A stretch of 64,000 nucleotides of DNA from assembly GCF_005876855.1 (NCBI RefSeq), contig NZ_QLAE01000012.1, positions 1 through 64,000 on the forward strand. The letters run 5' to 3'. A program made the position numbers and the translations under genes. This document shows, piece by piece, positions 46,266-55,985 of this stretch (position 1 is its first letter; every line of letters begins with the position of its first letter). The notes under the pieces are model-generated. The model saw only the letters and a list, made by a program, of their open reading frames with translations, ran no database searches and was not told the origin of the DNA. Source of the stretch: Stutzerimonas nosocomialis (GTDB lineage: Bacteria > Pseudomonadota > Gammaproteobacteria > Pseudomonadales > Pseudomonadaceae).

Positions 46266-49200
46266 TCAGGCCAGCGCCCGCTCCAGCACCCTCGCCACGT
46301 GCAACGCTGTTCTCTGGGCCCCGTCGTGGATCTGGTGTCGGCAGCTGGTGCCGTCGGCCACCACCAGGTCATCCGCCTCCGCCTTGCGTACCGCCGGCAG
46401 CAGCGCCAGCTCACCCATCTGCATCGACGCCTCGTAGTGCTCGCGCTCGTAGCCGAAGCTGCCGGCCATGCCGCAGCACGAGGTCTCGACCGTCCTGACC
46501 TCCAGCTGCGGTATCCAGCGCAGCACCTGCTCCACTGGGCGCAGCGCGTCGAACGCCTTCTGATGGCAATGCCCGTGGAGCAGCGCCCGGGTTTCGGCCA
46601 GCGGCTTGAGGTCGAGCCGCAGGTGACCGGCCTGGTGCTCGCGCAGCAGGAACTCCTCGAACAGGAAGGAGGCCTTCGACAGCGCCACCGCCTGCTCGCC
46701 GTAGCCGTAGCGCAGGAACTCGTCGCGCATGGTCAGCAGGCACGAAGGCTCCAGGCCGACGATGGCGACGCCGCGCTCGACGAACGGCAGCAGGTGGTCC
46801 AGCGCGCGTTTTGCCTCGGCCTTGGCCTTCTCCACCTGCCCGGAGGCGAGGTAGGTGCGACCGCAGCAGAGCGGGCGCTGGCCCGGCGCCTGGTTGAAGT
46901 GCACCCGATAGCCGGCCGCCTCCAGCACCCGCCGCGCGGCCCGTGCGTTTTCCGGTTCCATGTAGTTGTTGAAGGTGTCGACGAACAGCAGCACGTCCCG
47001 CGTCTGCGTCGCGCTCTCCGTGCCGCTGGCCTCGGCCAGAAAGTCGCCAACGAAGCTCGGCAGCGCGCGCTGGTCGGCCAGGCCCAACCGGCGCTTGACC
47101 CAGCGCGACAGCAACGGTACCCGCTCGACCGCCGCCACCGCGCCGGCCAGATGGCGTGCATAGGGCGCATAGCGCGGCATCTCGGCAATCAGCCGTTCGC
47201 GTAGCGGAATGGCATGTCTGCTGGCCCAGGCAGCGCGCGCCTCGATCTTCATCTTCGCCATGTCGACGCCGGTCGGACATTCGCGCTTGCAGCCCTTGCA
47301 GGACACGCACAGATCCAGTGCTGCCTTCACGTCCTCGCTGGCCAGCCCTTCGCTGCCAAGCTGCCCGGACAGCGCCAGGCGCAGGGTGTTGGCGCGCCCG
47401 CGGGTCAGGTGCTGCTCGTTGCGCGTGGCGCGGTAGCTCGGGCACATGGTGCCGGCGTCGAACTTGCGGCAGTGGCCATTGTTGTTGCACATCTCCACGG
47501 CCTTGATCAGCCCGCCGGTGGGGTCGCCGGCGCTGCCCGGCGCGCTCTGCTCGCCGGTCAACGGGTCACGCAGCACGTCCCAATCCGACCAGTCCAGCAC
47601 CGGCGTGACCGGCATCGGCTGGTAGGTCCGAGGGAAGCGGAAGTAGCTGTGATCGTCCATTCGCGGCGTGTCGACGATCTTGCCGGGGTTGAGCAGGTTG
47701 TCCGGGTCGAACAGTTGCTTGATCTCCTTGAACGCGGCGTTGAGCTGTGGGCCGAACTGCCAGGCCACCCACTCGCCGCGACAGATGCCATCGCCGTGCT
47801 CGCCGGAAAACGCCCCCTTGTACGCGCGCACCAGTTCAGACGCCTCCTCGGCGATGGCGCGCATCTTGTCCGAACCGTCGCGACGCATGTCGAGGATCGG
47901 CCGCACGTGCAGGGTGCCGACGCTGGCGTGGGCGTACCAGGTACCCTCGGTGCCGTGCTTGTGGAACACCTCGGTGAGCTTGGCGGTATATTCGGCGAGG
48001 TGCTCCAGCGGCACCGCGCAGTCCTCGATGAAAGACACCGGCTTACCGTCGCCCTTCATGCTCATCATGATGTTCAGGCCGGCCTTGCGCACATTCCACA
48101 GCGCCGTCTGCTCGGCGCCCTCGATCATGCTGACCACGCTGCCCGGCAGCCCGAGGTCGGCCATCAGCTCGCTCAGGCGGTCCAGCTGCCGACGCAGCTC
48201 ACCGGCGTCCTCGCCGGCGAACTCGACCAGCAGCAGCGCATCCGGCTGGCCGATCAGGGCCTTCTCGATCACCGGGCGGAAGGCGGGATTCTCCAGCGAC
48301 AGCTCGATCATGGTGCGGTCTACCAGCTCGACCGCGGTAGGGTCGAGTTTGACGATGTGCTGGGTCATGTCCATCGACTGGTAGAAGCCGGGGAAATTCA
48401 CCACCCCCAGCACCTTGTGACGCGGCAGCGGCGAGAGCCGCAGCTTGATCCGCCGGGTCACGCCGAGCGTGCCCTCGGAGCCGACCAGCAGGTGCGCCAG
48501 GTTGATCTGCCCGTCCGGGTCGTAGGGCCTCGGGTTCTGGCAGTCGAACAGGTCGAGGTTGTAGCCGCCGACCCGTCGCAGCACCTTGGGGAAATGCTCC
48601 TGGATGTTCGGCTGCTCGCGTTCGGCGATGCGCTGCACCTGGCGGGTGATCTCGCGCATCCGCTCGTTCGCCGGCAGTTCGTGCAGAAAACCGAAGTAGC
48701 CCTGGCTGCCGTCCGCCAGCAACGCCTCGATGCCGAGCACGTTGTGCACCATGTTGCCGTAGTGGATCGAGCGCGAGCCGCAGGAGTTGTTACCGGCCAT
48801 GCCGCCGATGGTGCACTGGGCCGACGTCGAAACGTCCACCGGGAACCACAGGCCGTGCGGCTTGAGCCAGCGATTGAGGTCGTCGAGCACCATGCCCGGC
48901 TCGACCACCACGGTGCGCGCCTCGAGGTCGAACTCGACCACCTGGTTCAGCCAGCGGCTGGTGTCCACCACCAGCGCGTCGCCCACGGTCTGCCCGCACT
49001 GGCTGGTGCCGCCGCCGCGCGCCAGCAGCGGCACACGGGCCTCGCGGGCAATGTCCAGCGCGACCTGGAGGTCATCCTGGTGCCGGGGAATGACGACGCC
49101 CACCGGCATCACCTGGTAGATCGAGGCATCGGTCGAATAGCGGCCGCGCGACGCGGCATCGAACAGCACCTCCCCGGCGATCTCGCGTTGCAGTCTCGCC

Positions 49201-49268
49201 GCCAGCTCGGTCACCCGGGCCGCCGGCACCTTGCTCGTCTGTAAACCTGATCCGCTCAACGAAGTCAT
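46266..49268 (-). CDS. FAD-linked oxidase fused to Fe-S (GlcF-like) module; D-2-hydroxyacid dehydrogenase
   Basis: 1000 residues from ATG 49268, which has a perfect AGGAGG site; an upstream ATG at 49301 overlaps the previous stop. The N-terminal half is a PCMH-type FAD domain (LLARGGGTSQCGQTVGDALV and LVGSEGTLGVTRRIKLRLSP) with the FAD-oxidase C domain. The C-terminal half has the 4Fe-4S site CVSCKGCKRECPTGVDMAKM and two CCG-type domains (CCGRTYLASG, CCGMAGSFGYE). This is the YdiJ-like / D-2-hydroxyglutarate dehydrogenase type. It probably oxidises a D-2-hydroxyacid linked to the other genes of this island; substrate not known. Confidence 0.88.
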   Translation of the reverse strand: MTSLSGSGLQTSKVPAARVTELAARLQREIAGEVLFDAASRGRYSTDASIYQVMPVGVVIPRHQDDLQVALDIAREARVPLLARGGGTSQCGQTVGDALVVDTSRWLNQVVEFDLEARTVVVEPGMVLDDLNRWLKPHGLWFPVDVSTSAQCTIGGMAGNNSCGSRSIHYGNMVHNVLGIEALLADGSQGYFGFLHELPANERMREITRQVQRIAEREQPNIQEHFPKVLRRVGGYNLDLFDCQNPRPYDPDGQINLAHLLVGSEGTLGVTRRIKLRLSPLPRHKVLGVVNFPGFYQSMDMTQHIVKLDPTAVELVDRTMIELSLENPAFRPVIEKALIGQPDALLLVEFAGEDAGELRRQLDRLSELMADLGLPGSVVSMIEGAEQTALWNVRKAGLNIMMSMKGDGKPVSFIEDCAVPLEHLAEYTAKLTEVFHKHGTEGTWYAHASVGTLHVRPILDMRRDGSDKMRAIAEEASELVRAYKGAFSGEHGDGICRGEWVAWQFGPQLNAAFKEIKQLFDPDNLLNPGKIVDTPRMDDHSYFRFPRTYQPMPVTPVLDWSDWDVLRDPLTGEQSAPGSAGDPTGGLIKAVEMCNNNGHCRKFDAGTMCPSYRATRNEQHLTRGRANTLRLALSGQLGSEGLASEDVKAALDLCVSCKGCKRECPTGVDMAKMKIEARAAWASRHAIPLRERLIAEMPRYAPYARHLAGAVAAVERVPLLSRWVKRRLGLADQRALPSFVGDFLAEASGTESATQTRDVLLFVDTFNNYMEPENARAARRVLEAAGYRVHFNQAPGQRPLCCGRTYLASGQVEKAKAEAKRALDHLLPFVERGVAIVGLEPSCLLTMRDEFLRYGYGEQAVALSKASFLFEEFLLREHQAGHLRLDLKPLAETRALLHGHCHQKAFDALRPVEQVLRWIPQLEVRTVETSCCGMAGSFGYEREHYEASMQMGELALLPAVRKAEADDLVVADGTSCRHQIHDGAQRTALHVARVLERALA

Positions 49269-49300
49269 CTCGACCTCCTGTTCTGCCGTCGGGGAAGACA

Positions 49301-50509
49301 TCAGCTGGCGGTAGCCAGCGGATGCGCCGCGAAATAGTCCAGGGCCGCGAGCACGCCGCTGCCCTGGAGCTTCGCCCCGGACAGCTTGAGGCCGGCCTCG
49401 CAGCCGCCGAGGGTGGCGATCAGCGTCAGGTCGTTACAGTCGCCCAAATGGCCGATGCGGAACATCTTGCCCTTGGCCTTGCCAAGCCCGGTGCCCAGCG
49501 ACAGGTCGAAGCGCTTGTAGATCAGGCTGCGAACGGCGTCGGCGTCGATGCCCTCGGGCATCACCACGCCGGTCAGCACCGGCGAGTAGACGCTCGGGTC
49601 CTGGCACTGCACTTCCAGCCCCCAGCATTCGACTGCGGTGCGCACGCCGGCCGCCCAGCGCTGGTGGCGGGCGAACACCTGCTCCAGCCCCTCATCGAGG
49701 AGCATGTCCAGCGCCTCGTTCAGGCCGTACAGCAGGTTGGTGTTGGGGGTATACGGCCAGTAGCCGCTCTTGTTCATCTCCAGGATCTCGTCCCAGGCCC
49801 AGAAGCTCTTCGGCAGCTGCGCGCGGCGGCTGGCCTCGACGGCCTTGGCGGAGACGGCGTTGAAGCTGATGCCCGGCGGCAGCATCAGGCCCTTCTGCGA
49901 GCCGGAGATGGTCACGTCGACGCCCCAGCCATCGTGCTGGTAGTCGGCGCAGGCCAGGCCCGAGATGGTGTCCACCAGCAGCAGCGCCGGGTGCCGCGCC
50001 TCGTCGAGCGCACGGCGCACGGCGGCGATGTCGCTGGTCACGCCGGTGGAGGTTTCGTTGTGCACCACGCAGACCGCCTTGATCTCGTGGTTGCTGTCCT
50101 CCTTCAGGCGCCGCTCGATCATGTCGGCCTGCACCCCGTTGCGCCAGCCCTCGTACCCCGGCAGGCCGAGGAACTCGGGCTCGAGCCCCAGCCGGCGCGC
50201 CATCTTTTCCCACAGGGTGGCGAAATGGCCAGTCTCGAACATCAGCACCCGGTCGCCCGGCGAGAGGGTGTTGACCAGCGCCGCTTCCCAGGCGCCGGTA
50301 CCGGAGGCCGGGTAGATGACCACCGACTGCTGGGTCTTGAACACCTCGCGGACCTTGCGCAGCACTTCCAGCCCCAGCGCGCCGAACTCCGGGCCGCGGT
50401 GGTCGATGGTCGGCAGGCTCATGGCGCGCAGGATGCGATCCGGCACCGGCGACGGGCCGGGGATCTGGAGGAAATGGCGACCGGAGGGATGGAAATCGAG
50501 TTTCAACAT
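49301..50509 (-). CDS. Class V aminotransferase, serine/aspartate-glyoxylate type
   Basis: 402 residues from MLKLDFHPSGRHFLQIPGPS at 50509. PLP enzyme; the lysine is in SGSQKGLMLPPG. It resembles the serine-glyoxylate aminotransferase branch that also includes BhcA of the beta-hydroxyaspartate cycle (PTIDHRGPEFG, NETSTGVTSDIAAVRRAL, GTGLGKAKGKMFRIGHLG). It probably transfers an amino group to or from glyoxylate or another 2-oxoacid. Its stop is 33 bases before the oxidase start, so the two are co-expressed. Confidence 0.85.
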   Translation of the reverse strand: MLKLDFHPSGRHFLQIPGPSPVPDRILRAMSLPTIDHRGPEFGALGLEVLRKVREVFKTQQSVVIYPASGTGAWEAALVNTLSPGDRVLMFETGHFATLWEKMARRLGLEPEFLGLPGYEGWRNGVQADMIERRLKEDSNHEIKAVCVVHNETSTGVTSDIAAVRRALDEARHPALLLVDTISGLACADYQHDGWGVDVTISGSQKGLMLPPGISFNAVSAKAVEASRRAQLPKSFWAWDEILEMNKSGYWPYTPNTNLLYGLNEALDMLLDEGLEQVFARHQRWAAGVRTAVECWGLEVQCQDPSVYSPVLTGVVMPEGIDADAVRSLIYKRFDLSLGTGLGKAKGKMFRIGHLGDCNDLTLIATLGGCEAGLKLSGAKLQGSGVLAALDYFAAHPLATAS

Positions 50510-50580
50510 GGCGGCTCTCCTTCTTTGTTCTTTTTGTTTTTTGCGTTTTGCATGCAATGAAAATCAGCAAAAACGCGGAT

Positions 50581-51768
50581 TCAACGGACGCAGCCTTCGC
50601 TGCGCAGGCTCTGAATCTCGTCGTCGCTCATGCCGATGCCCTGCAGCACCTCGTCCGTGTGCTGGGCGAACAGCGGCGCCGGGTAACGGATCTGCAAGGG
50701 GGTCCGGGAGAACTTGGTCGGGAAGCCGATCGTCTTCATCTCGCCGATCACCGGATGGCTGACCTGCTTGACCATGTCCCGCGCCAGGTAATGCTCGTCG
50801 TGCATGGCCTGAGCGAAGTCATTGATCGGCCCGGCCGGCACCCCAGCCGTGTCACAGCGCTCGAGCCAGTGCTTCATGGGCTGCCGCACCAGGATCTCCT
50901 CGAGCAGCGTCTCCAGCACCTCGACGTTGCGCCCGCGGTCGCTGTTGGTGACGAAGCGCTCGTCGGCGAGCAGGTCCTCGCGGCCGATCACGTCGCGGCA
51001 GAAGCGCTCCCAGGTTCTCTGGTTCGCGCAGCCGAGCATCATGTAGCCGTCCGCAGCCTTGACCGCCTGGTACGGTGCCGACACCCGATGGCGCGAACCG
51101 GTGGGCTTGGGCACGGTTCCCTCGGCGAAATAGGCGGCCGCTTCCCAGCTGAACCAGGGCAGCCCGCACTCGGCGATGGCGATGTCGACGTGCTGCCCTT
51201 CCCCGGTGTTCTGCTTGTGGATGTAGGCCGCGAGGATCGAATAGATGGCGGTGATGCCGGCGCCGATGTCGTACACCGCGATGCCGGTCTTCAGCGGACG
51301 CTTGCCCGGCTCGCCGGTCATCGACATCAGCCCGGTCATGCCCTGGGCGACCAGGTCGAAGCCACCCTTGTTGCTGTAGGGCCCGGTCTGGCCGTAGCCG
51401 GAGATGGAGCAGTAGATGATGCCGGGGTTGATCCGGCGGATCGTCTCGTAGTCGATCTCCAGCGACTGGGTCACGCCCGGCCGGTAGTTCTCCACGATCA
51501 CGTCGGCGTCGGCGGCGAGCCGGTAGAACACCTCGCGGGCGCGCGGGTCCTTGAGGTTCAGCGAGATGCTCTTCTTGTTCCGGTTGATCTGGAAGAAGCA
51601 GGTCGACTCGCCGTTGACGTAGGGGCCCATCTGCCGGCTGTCGTCGCCGCCGTTGGCCTTCTCGACCTTGATCACCTCGGCGCCGAGATCGCCCAGCACC
51701 ATGGTGCAGTACGGGCCGGCCATGATCTGCGAGATATCGAGGATTTTCACGTTGTTCAATGGAAGCAT
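50581..51768 (-). CDS. Class III CoA-transferase (CaiB/BaiF family)
   Basis: 395 residues from MLPLNNVKILDISQIMAGPY. Moves CoA between organic acids through an aspartyl intermediate; the conserved aspartate is expected near FDLVAQGMTGLMS. N- and C-terminal motifs (LGDLGAEVIKVEKANGGDDS, GVPAGPINDFAQAM) fit the family. In this island it is likely to activate a dicarboxylate or hydroxyacid, with the adjacent crotonase acting on the CoA ester. Confidence 0.88.
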   Translation of the reverse strand: MLPLNNVKILDISQIMAGPYCTMVLGDLGAEVIKVEKANGGDDSRQMGPYVNGESTCFFQINRNKKSISLNLKDPRAREVFYRLAADADVIVENYRPGVTQSLEIDYETIRRINPGIIYCSISGYGQTGPYSNKGGFDLVAQGMTGLMSMTGEPGKRPLKTGIAVYDIGAGITAIYSILAAYIHKQNTGEGQHVDIAIAECGLPWFSWEAAAYFAEGTVPKPTGSRHRVSAPYQAVKAADGYMMLGCANQRTWERFCRDVIGREDLLADERFVTNSDRGRNVEVLETLLEEILVRQPMKHWLERCDTAGVPAGPINDFAQAMHDEHYLARDMVKQVSHPVIGEMKTIGFPTKFSRTPLQIRYPAPLFAQHTDEVLQGIGMSDDEIQSLRSEGCVR

Positions 51769-51794
51769 TGGGTTTCTCCAGAGCGGGCGCGTGA

Positions 51795-52589
51795 CTACTG
51801 GCCGGTCCAATCGAACGGCGTCTTGCTGGCGAAATGGCCGACGGCCGTCTTGAAATCGCGGCTGCCGTAGCAGGCGCGTATCCAGTCGTCGCTGGCATCG
51901 GCCGAGGCCCGGCGGTGCGCCAGCACCCGGTTGATGGTGGCCTTGGTGGCCTGCACGGTGAGCGGCGCGCGCCGGGCGAACGCCTGCGCCTTGCGGGCGA
52001 CCTCCTGGTGGATGCTGTCCGCCGCGAAGACCTCGCCGACCAGGCCGACCGCCGCCGCTTCCGGCGCCTCGATCAGCCGGGCGGCCATCAGCACCTCCTT
52101 GGTCCGCGCGACGCCGAGCAGGTCCATCAGTCGCGAGACATTGGTCACCGACAGGCAGTTGCCCAGCGTCTGCGCGATCGGCACGCCGAACTTCAGCGAC
52201 GGCGTGCAGTAGCGGAAGTCGCAGGCCAGGGCGATGGCCGCGCCGCCGCCGACGCAGAACCCCTCGAGCAGCGCCAGGGTGGGCTTGCGCATGTTCTCCA
52301 GCCCGGCGATCACGCTGTCGATGCGCCGCTCGTAGGCCACGCCCGCCTCGCCGCCCTCGAAGTCGGCGAACTGGGCGATGTCGGTGCCGGCGACGAAGGC
52401 CTTGCCGCCGCAGCCGTGGAACACCACCGCGACCACCTCGGGGTTGTCGTCCACCTCCTGGCGGAGCCGGTCCAGACTGTCGTACATGCTCCAGGTCATC
52501 GCGTTTCGGCTTTCCGGCCGGTCGAAGCCAATCCAGGCGACCCCCTGCTCGATCCGGCAGGCTACCTGCCCCTGAGTCGTGTCAGTCAT
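51795..52589 (-). CDS. Crotonase-family protein lacking both hydratase glutamates
   Basis: 264 residues from ATG 52589 (GGAGGAGGC upstream). The crotonase fold is clear: WIGFDRPESRNAMTWSMYDS, KAFVAGTDIAQFADFEGG, GFCVGGGAAIALACDFRY. At the two catalytic positions of enoyl-CoA hydratase, however, it has Ala (GGGAAIALACD rather than GGGxE) and Ile (FGVPIAQTLG rather than xxPE). It is therefore unlikely to be a normal hydratase; a lyase, isomerase or hydrolase acting on the CoA ester made by the neighbouring transferase is more plausible. Confidence 0.82.
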   Translation of the reverse strand: MTDTTQGQVACRIEQGVAWIGFDRPESRNAMTWSMYDSLDRLRQEVDDNPEVVAVVFHGCGGKAFVAGTDIAQFADFEGGEAGVAYERRIDSVIAGLENMRKPTLALLEGFCVGGGAAIALACDFRYCTPSLKFGVPIAQTLGNCLSVTNVSRLMDLLGVARTKEVLMAARLIEAPEAAAVGLVGEVFAADSIHQEVARKAQAFARRAPLTVQATKATINRVLAHRRASADASDDWIRACYGSRDFKTAVGHFASKTPFDWTGQ

Positions 52590-52603
52590 GCTTGCCTCCT
52601 CCG

Positions 52604-53890
52604 TCATGTGCCGTAGACCAGGTTCACCAACGCCATGGCGACGGCCGGCACGTAGGTGTTGATCAGCAGGATCAGGGTCAGCACGCCGAGGAACCACAGG
52701 TTGGTGCGGGTGGTGGCCCAGATGTCGGCCTTGGCGATCGAGCAGGAAGCGATCAGCACGCTGGCCACCGGCGGCGTCTGCTGGCCGATGGCCAGGTTCA
52801 GCGTGACGATCAGGCCGAAGTGGATCGGGTCGATGCCGACCGCCAGCACCAGCGGCAGGACGATGGGCACCACCAGGATGATCGCCGCCGCCGAGTGCAG
52901 GAACATGCCGAGGATGAGGAAGATGATGTTGAGCAGCGCCAGGATCACGTACTTGTTGCTGGTCCACTCGCTGATCTGGCTGGCCAGTTGCTGCGGCAGT
53001 TGCGTTTCGGTCAGATACAGCCCCACCACCGCGGAACTGGCCACCAGCAGCATCACCACCGCGGTCTGGATGCCCGCATCGAGGCAGGCCTTGTAGAAAG
53101 TCTTCAGGGTGAACTCGCGGTAGATGACAGCGCTGATGAAGATCGCCACCACCACCGCCAGGGCCGCGCCTTCGGTGGCGGTCACCACCCCTCCGAAAAT
53201 ACCGCCCAGGATGATGACCGGGATCGACAATGCCCAGATCGAGCCCTTGAACGCCTCCCAGAGTTTCTTCGCGCGGAACTCGCCTTCGGACGGAAAATTG
53301 TGCTTCTTGGCCAGGTAGTAGCACATCGCAGCCAGGCCCAGCGCCCCGAGCAGCCCCGGGAAGACGCCGGCGACGAACATCTTCACCACCGATTCGCCCG
53401 ACATCACCGCGTAGAGAATCATCGGGATCGACGGCGGCAGGATGATCGCCAGGCTCGCTGCCGAGGAGGACAGCGCCGCGGAAAACTCCTTCGAGTAGCC
53501 CTTCTTCTTCATCGCCGGGATCATGATGCTGCCGATGGCCGAGACGCCCGCCACCGCCGAACCGGAGATTTCGGCGAAGAAGATCGAGGCGCCGATGGTG
53601 ACCATCGACAAGCCGCCCTTGATGAAGCCCAGCATGGCCGAGGCCAGGTCGATCAGGCGCCGGGAGATGCTCGAGGCGTTCATGATGGCGCCGGCGAGGA
53701 TGAACAGCGGGATGGCGATCAGCGGGAAGCTGGTGGTGCCGTCGTACATGACCATCCCGATGTTGGGAAGCGCCAGTGCGCCGTAACTCATGAAAATCGC
53801 CACCGCACCGACCACACCCAGCGCGATGGCCACCGGGACGTTGATGAGTATCAGGAATATCAAGCCAAGGAACATGTATAGGATGGTCAT
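52604..53890 (-). CDS. dctM: TRAP transporter large membrane subunit (DctM)
   Basis: 428 residues, 11-12 membrane helices. Main permease of a tripartite ATP-independent periplasmic transporter, driven by the sodium or proton gradient. Typical motifs include IPLFILAGAIMNASSISRRL, FFAEISGSAVAGVSAIGSIM and AIGQQTPPVASVLI. Starts near dctQ, with dctP further upstream, in the order P-Q-M. Confidence 0.95.
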   Translation of the reverse strand: MTILYMFLGLIFLILINVPVAIALGVVGAVAIFMSYGALALPNIGMVMYDGTTSFPLIAIPLFILAGAIMNASSISRRLIDLASAMLGFIKGGLSMVTIGASIFFAEISGSAVAGVSAIGSIMIPAMKKKGYSKEFSAALSSSAASLAIILPPSIPMILYAVMSGESVVKMFVAGVFPGLLGALGLAAMCYYLAKKHNFPSEGEFRAKKLWEAFKGSIWALSIPVIILGGIFGGVVTATEGAALAVVVAIFISAVIYREFTLKTFYKACLDAGIQTAVVMLLVASSAVVGLYLTETQLPQQLASQISEWTSNKYVILALLNIIFLILGMFLHSAAAIILVVPIVLPLVLAVGIDPIHFGLIVTLNLAIGQQTPPVASVLIASCSIAKADIWATTRTNLWFLGVLTLILLINTYVPAVAMALVNLVYGT

Positions 53891-53943
53891 TTCTTGTTCT
53901 CTCCCGAGCGCCGCGACGGACGTTCGTTATGCATTTCGGCCAC

Positions 53944-54477
53944 TCACGCCTTGGCGAGCTTGATGCCGGCTTCTTCGAGTTCGTGATCGACGAATCCGTC
54001 GCCCCTGGCACTCTCGATCACTTCCGGCAACCGCAGCAGCTCGGCGATGATGAATAGCGCGGAACCGATCGGCAGCACGGACTGGGTCAGTTGCAGCGAC
54101 ACGCTGGTCAGGCTGACCAGCGTCGAACCTTCCAGGATCAGAACCACCTGAGTGCCGGTCCAGGCCAGCAGCACGAAGAAGCCGATGGTGATCGCCTCGG
54201 CGACCAGCGCGATCGGCAGGCGCAGCCTCGGGGAGAAGTAGTTCACCACGCTCGGGCAGCCGATATGCGCACCCTTGGCGGCGGCCAGCGCCGCGCCGTA
54301 ATAGGTGAGCCAGGCCAGCCCGACGGAGGCCACTTCGTCGTACCAGCTGAACGGCGAGCCGGCCAGCCGCGAGGCGAACCCGATGGTGATCACCAGGGCC
54401 AGCGCCACGACGTTGAGCACCACGATGACTTCGAGAAACTTGGAAAAACCCTTTCTGAAAGCAGCGACGGAATTCAT
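53944..54477 (-). CDS. dctQ: TRAP transporter small membrane subunit (DctQ)
   Basis: 177 residues from ATG 54477, with GGAGAG before it. Four predicted membrane helices; the segment SPFSWYDEVASVGLAWLTYY (W-x-E-E/D type) and GAALAAAKGAHIGCPSVVNY are typical of DctQ. It works with DctM and the binding protein DctP. Confidence 0.92.
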   Translation of the reverse strand: MNSVAAFRKGFSKFLEVIVVLNVVALALVITIGFASRLAGSPFSWYDEVASVGLAWLTYYGAALAAAKGAHIGCPSVVNYFSPRLRLPIALVAEAITIGFFVLLAWTGTQVVLILEGSTLVSLTSVSLQLTQSVLPIGSALFIIAELLRLPEVIESARGDGFVDHELEEAGIKLAKA

Positions 54478-54546
54478 CAGCTCTCTCCGATCTATGGGGC
54501 ATCGCCGCACCGGACCTCGGTGCGGTCATGCGCAGGCAGGTGGGGG

Positions 54547-55524
54547 TCACATCTGGCGGAGCTGTTTCACCTTGTCGAGCATCGCCTGGCCGCCTTCGAC
54601 CTCCTTGGCGAACTTGGCGTAGATCGCGGCGGAGCCATCGATGAAGGCCTGCTGGTCGACCTCGTTCACCTCCATGCCGGCCTCTTCCATCTTCTTCACC
54701 AGGCTGTCGTCGAGCGCCTTGCCCTGCTCCAAGGCGTAAGCCTCGACCTGCTGGGCGGCTTCGCTCAGCGCCTGCCTCACGTCCTCGGGGAAGCGCTTCC
54801 AGCTCGCGCCGGCGACGACGAAGGCGGGGGTGTAGACATGGTTGGACATGGAGAGGTACTTCTGGACCTCGTGGAAGCGCTGCGAATAGCTCTGCACCAG
54901 CGGGTTTTCCTGGCCGTCCATCGCACCGGTCTGCAGCGCCACGAAGGCTTCGGAGAGCGCCATCGGAGCCGGGTTGGCACCGTAGCTTTTGAACATTTCG
55001 ACGCGCCAGATGCCGTTCGGCGTCCTCAGCTTCAGGCCTTTCAGATCGCTCGGCACGACGATGGGCCGGGCGTTGTTGGTGATCTGCCGAACACCGTTCT
55101 CCCAGACCCCGATGATCTTGTAGCCCTTGCCTTCAGCGGCCTTGTACAGCTCGTCGCGAACCAGCCCGTCGCGGACACGCTTCATGTGCTCGCGATCGCT
55201 GATCAGGTAGGGCATTTCGAACAATGAGAACGCCGGCGCCACGCTGCTCATCACTGTCGAGGGCAGCGCCAGGTCGAGCGAGCCGAGCTTGAGCTTGTTG
55301 AGCATCTGCGAGTCGTCGCCGAGCTGGCTGGACCCGTAGATGATGACCTTGGCCTTGCCTTCGAGCTTTTCGTTGGCGATGCGCGCGAACTCGTTGGCCG
55401 AGATTTCGAACAGCGAACCCGGGCCACCGACGTGCCCGAATTTGATCTGTCTCTCGGCCGCCTGTGCCGACGCTGCGGCAAGACCTAGCAGGGATGCGAC
55501 CAATGCCGTCTTCAGGATTTTCAT
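54547..55524 (-). CDS. dctP: TRAP transporter substrate-binding protein (DctP)
   Basis: 325 residues from ATG 55524. The signal peptide ends after AASAQA-AERQIKFGHVG. The DctP fold has GLKLRTPNGIWRVEMFKSYG, with the arginine that salt-bridges the carboxylate of the ligand, and ALSEAFVALQTGAMDGQENP. The ligand is thus an organic acid; its nature is not readable. First gene of the transporter set; GGAGGTCAGC lies upstream of the start. Confidence 0.94.
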   Translation of the reverse strand: MKILKTALVASLLGLAAASAQAAERQIKFGHVGGPGSLFEISANEFARIANEKLEGKAKVIIYGSSQLGDDSQMLNKLKLGSLDLALPSTVMSSVAPAFSLFEMPYLISDREHMKRVRDGLVRDELYKAAEGKGYKIIGVWENGVRQITNNARPIVVPSDLKGLKLRTPNGIWRVEMFKSYGANPAPMALSEAFVALQTGAMDGQENPLVQSYSQRFHEVQKYLSMSNHVYTPAFVVAGASWKRFPEDVRQALSEAAQQVEAYALEQGKALDDSLVKKMEEAGMEVNEVDQQAFIDGSAAIYAKFAKEVEGGQAMLDKVKQLRQM

Positions 55525-55985
55525 GCTGACCTCCACTGTTGTTTTTATTGAGGTGGTACTGCAATCACCGTCGGAAACCATGTGGGTGGCCCGACGCGCA
55601 TCGCCGGCAGGCGGCGTGCTGGAGCCCGGTAGTTCGCATTGCGGACAGCAACCAAGGCTTCAAGGAAAAATGAATTCATTATTCATCATCCCGTTCAGAC
55701 CTTAGTTCAGCTTTTCGAGAGGCGCCAGAAAGGAATCGAAGAAATTTCGGGCGGTCCGTGAAGGGTCTTGAAAGGAGCTGTCCCCTAGGGCAATGGGCAT
55801 TCGCGCAGCCGGACTGCCGTTGGTGACTGAATAGACATGCAGCGGCCGGCACGCTCTGTTAGGGCCTGCACGGCCGGGACAAGAGCCCGGCGTATGGGGA
55901 ATAGAGTCGCCGACGACGACCATCCATCCGTGGCATCGAGGCGCGGGCCGAGAGAGAGGACCGGTCGGCAGCGCCCCGCGTCGTA
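55525..55985. other. 461-bp gap between dctP and the GlcG-like gene
   Basis: No complete gene found. An A+T-rich patch near 55660-55690 may hold the dctP promoter. A minus-strand open stretch ending at 55702 (tail FQDPSRTARNFFDSFLAPLE) reads like a protein C-terminus without its gene. It may be a remnant. Confidence 0.4.

Noticed and set aside
47214-49244. Plus-strand open frame of 676 codons opposite the FAD/Fe-S oxidase
   Set aside because: Shadow of a gene with clear FAD and Fe-S motifs.
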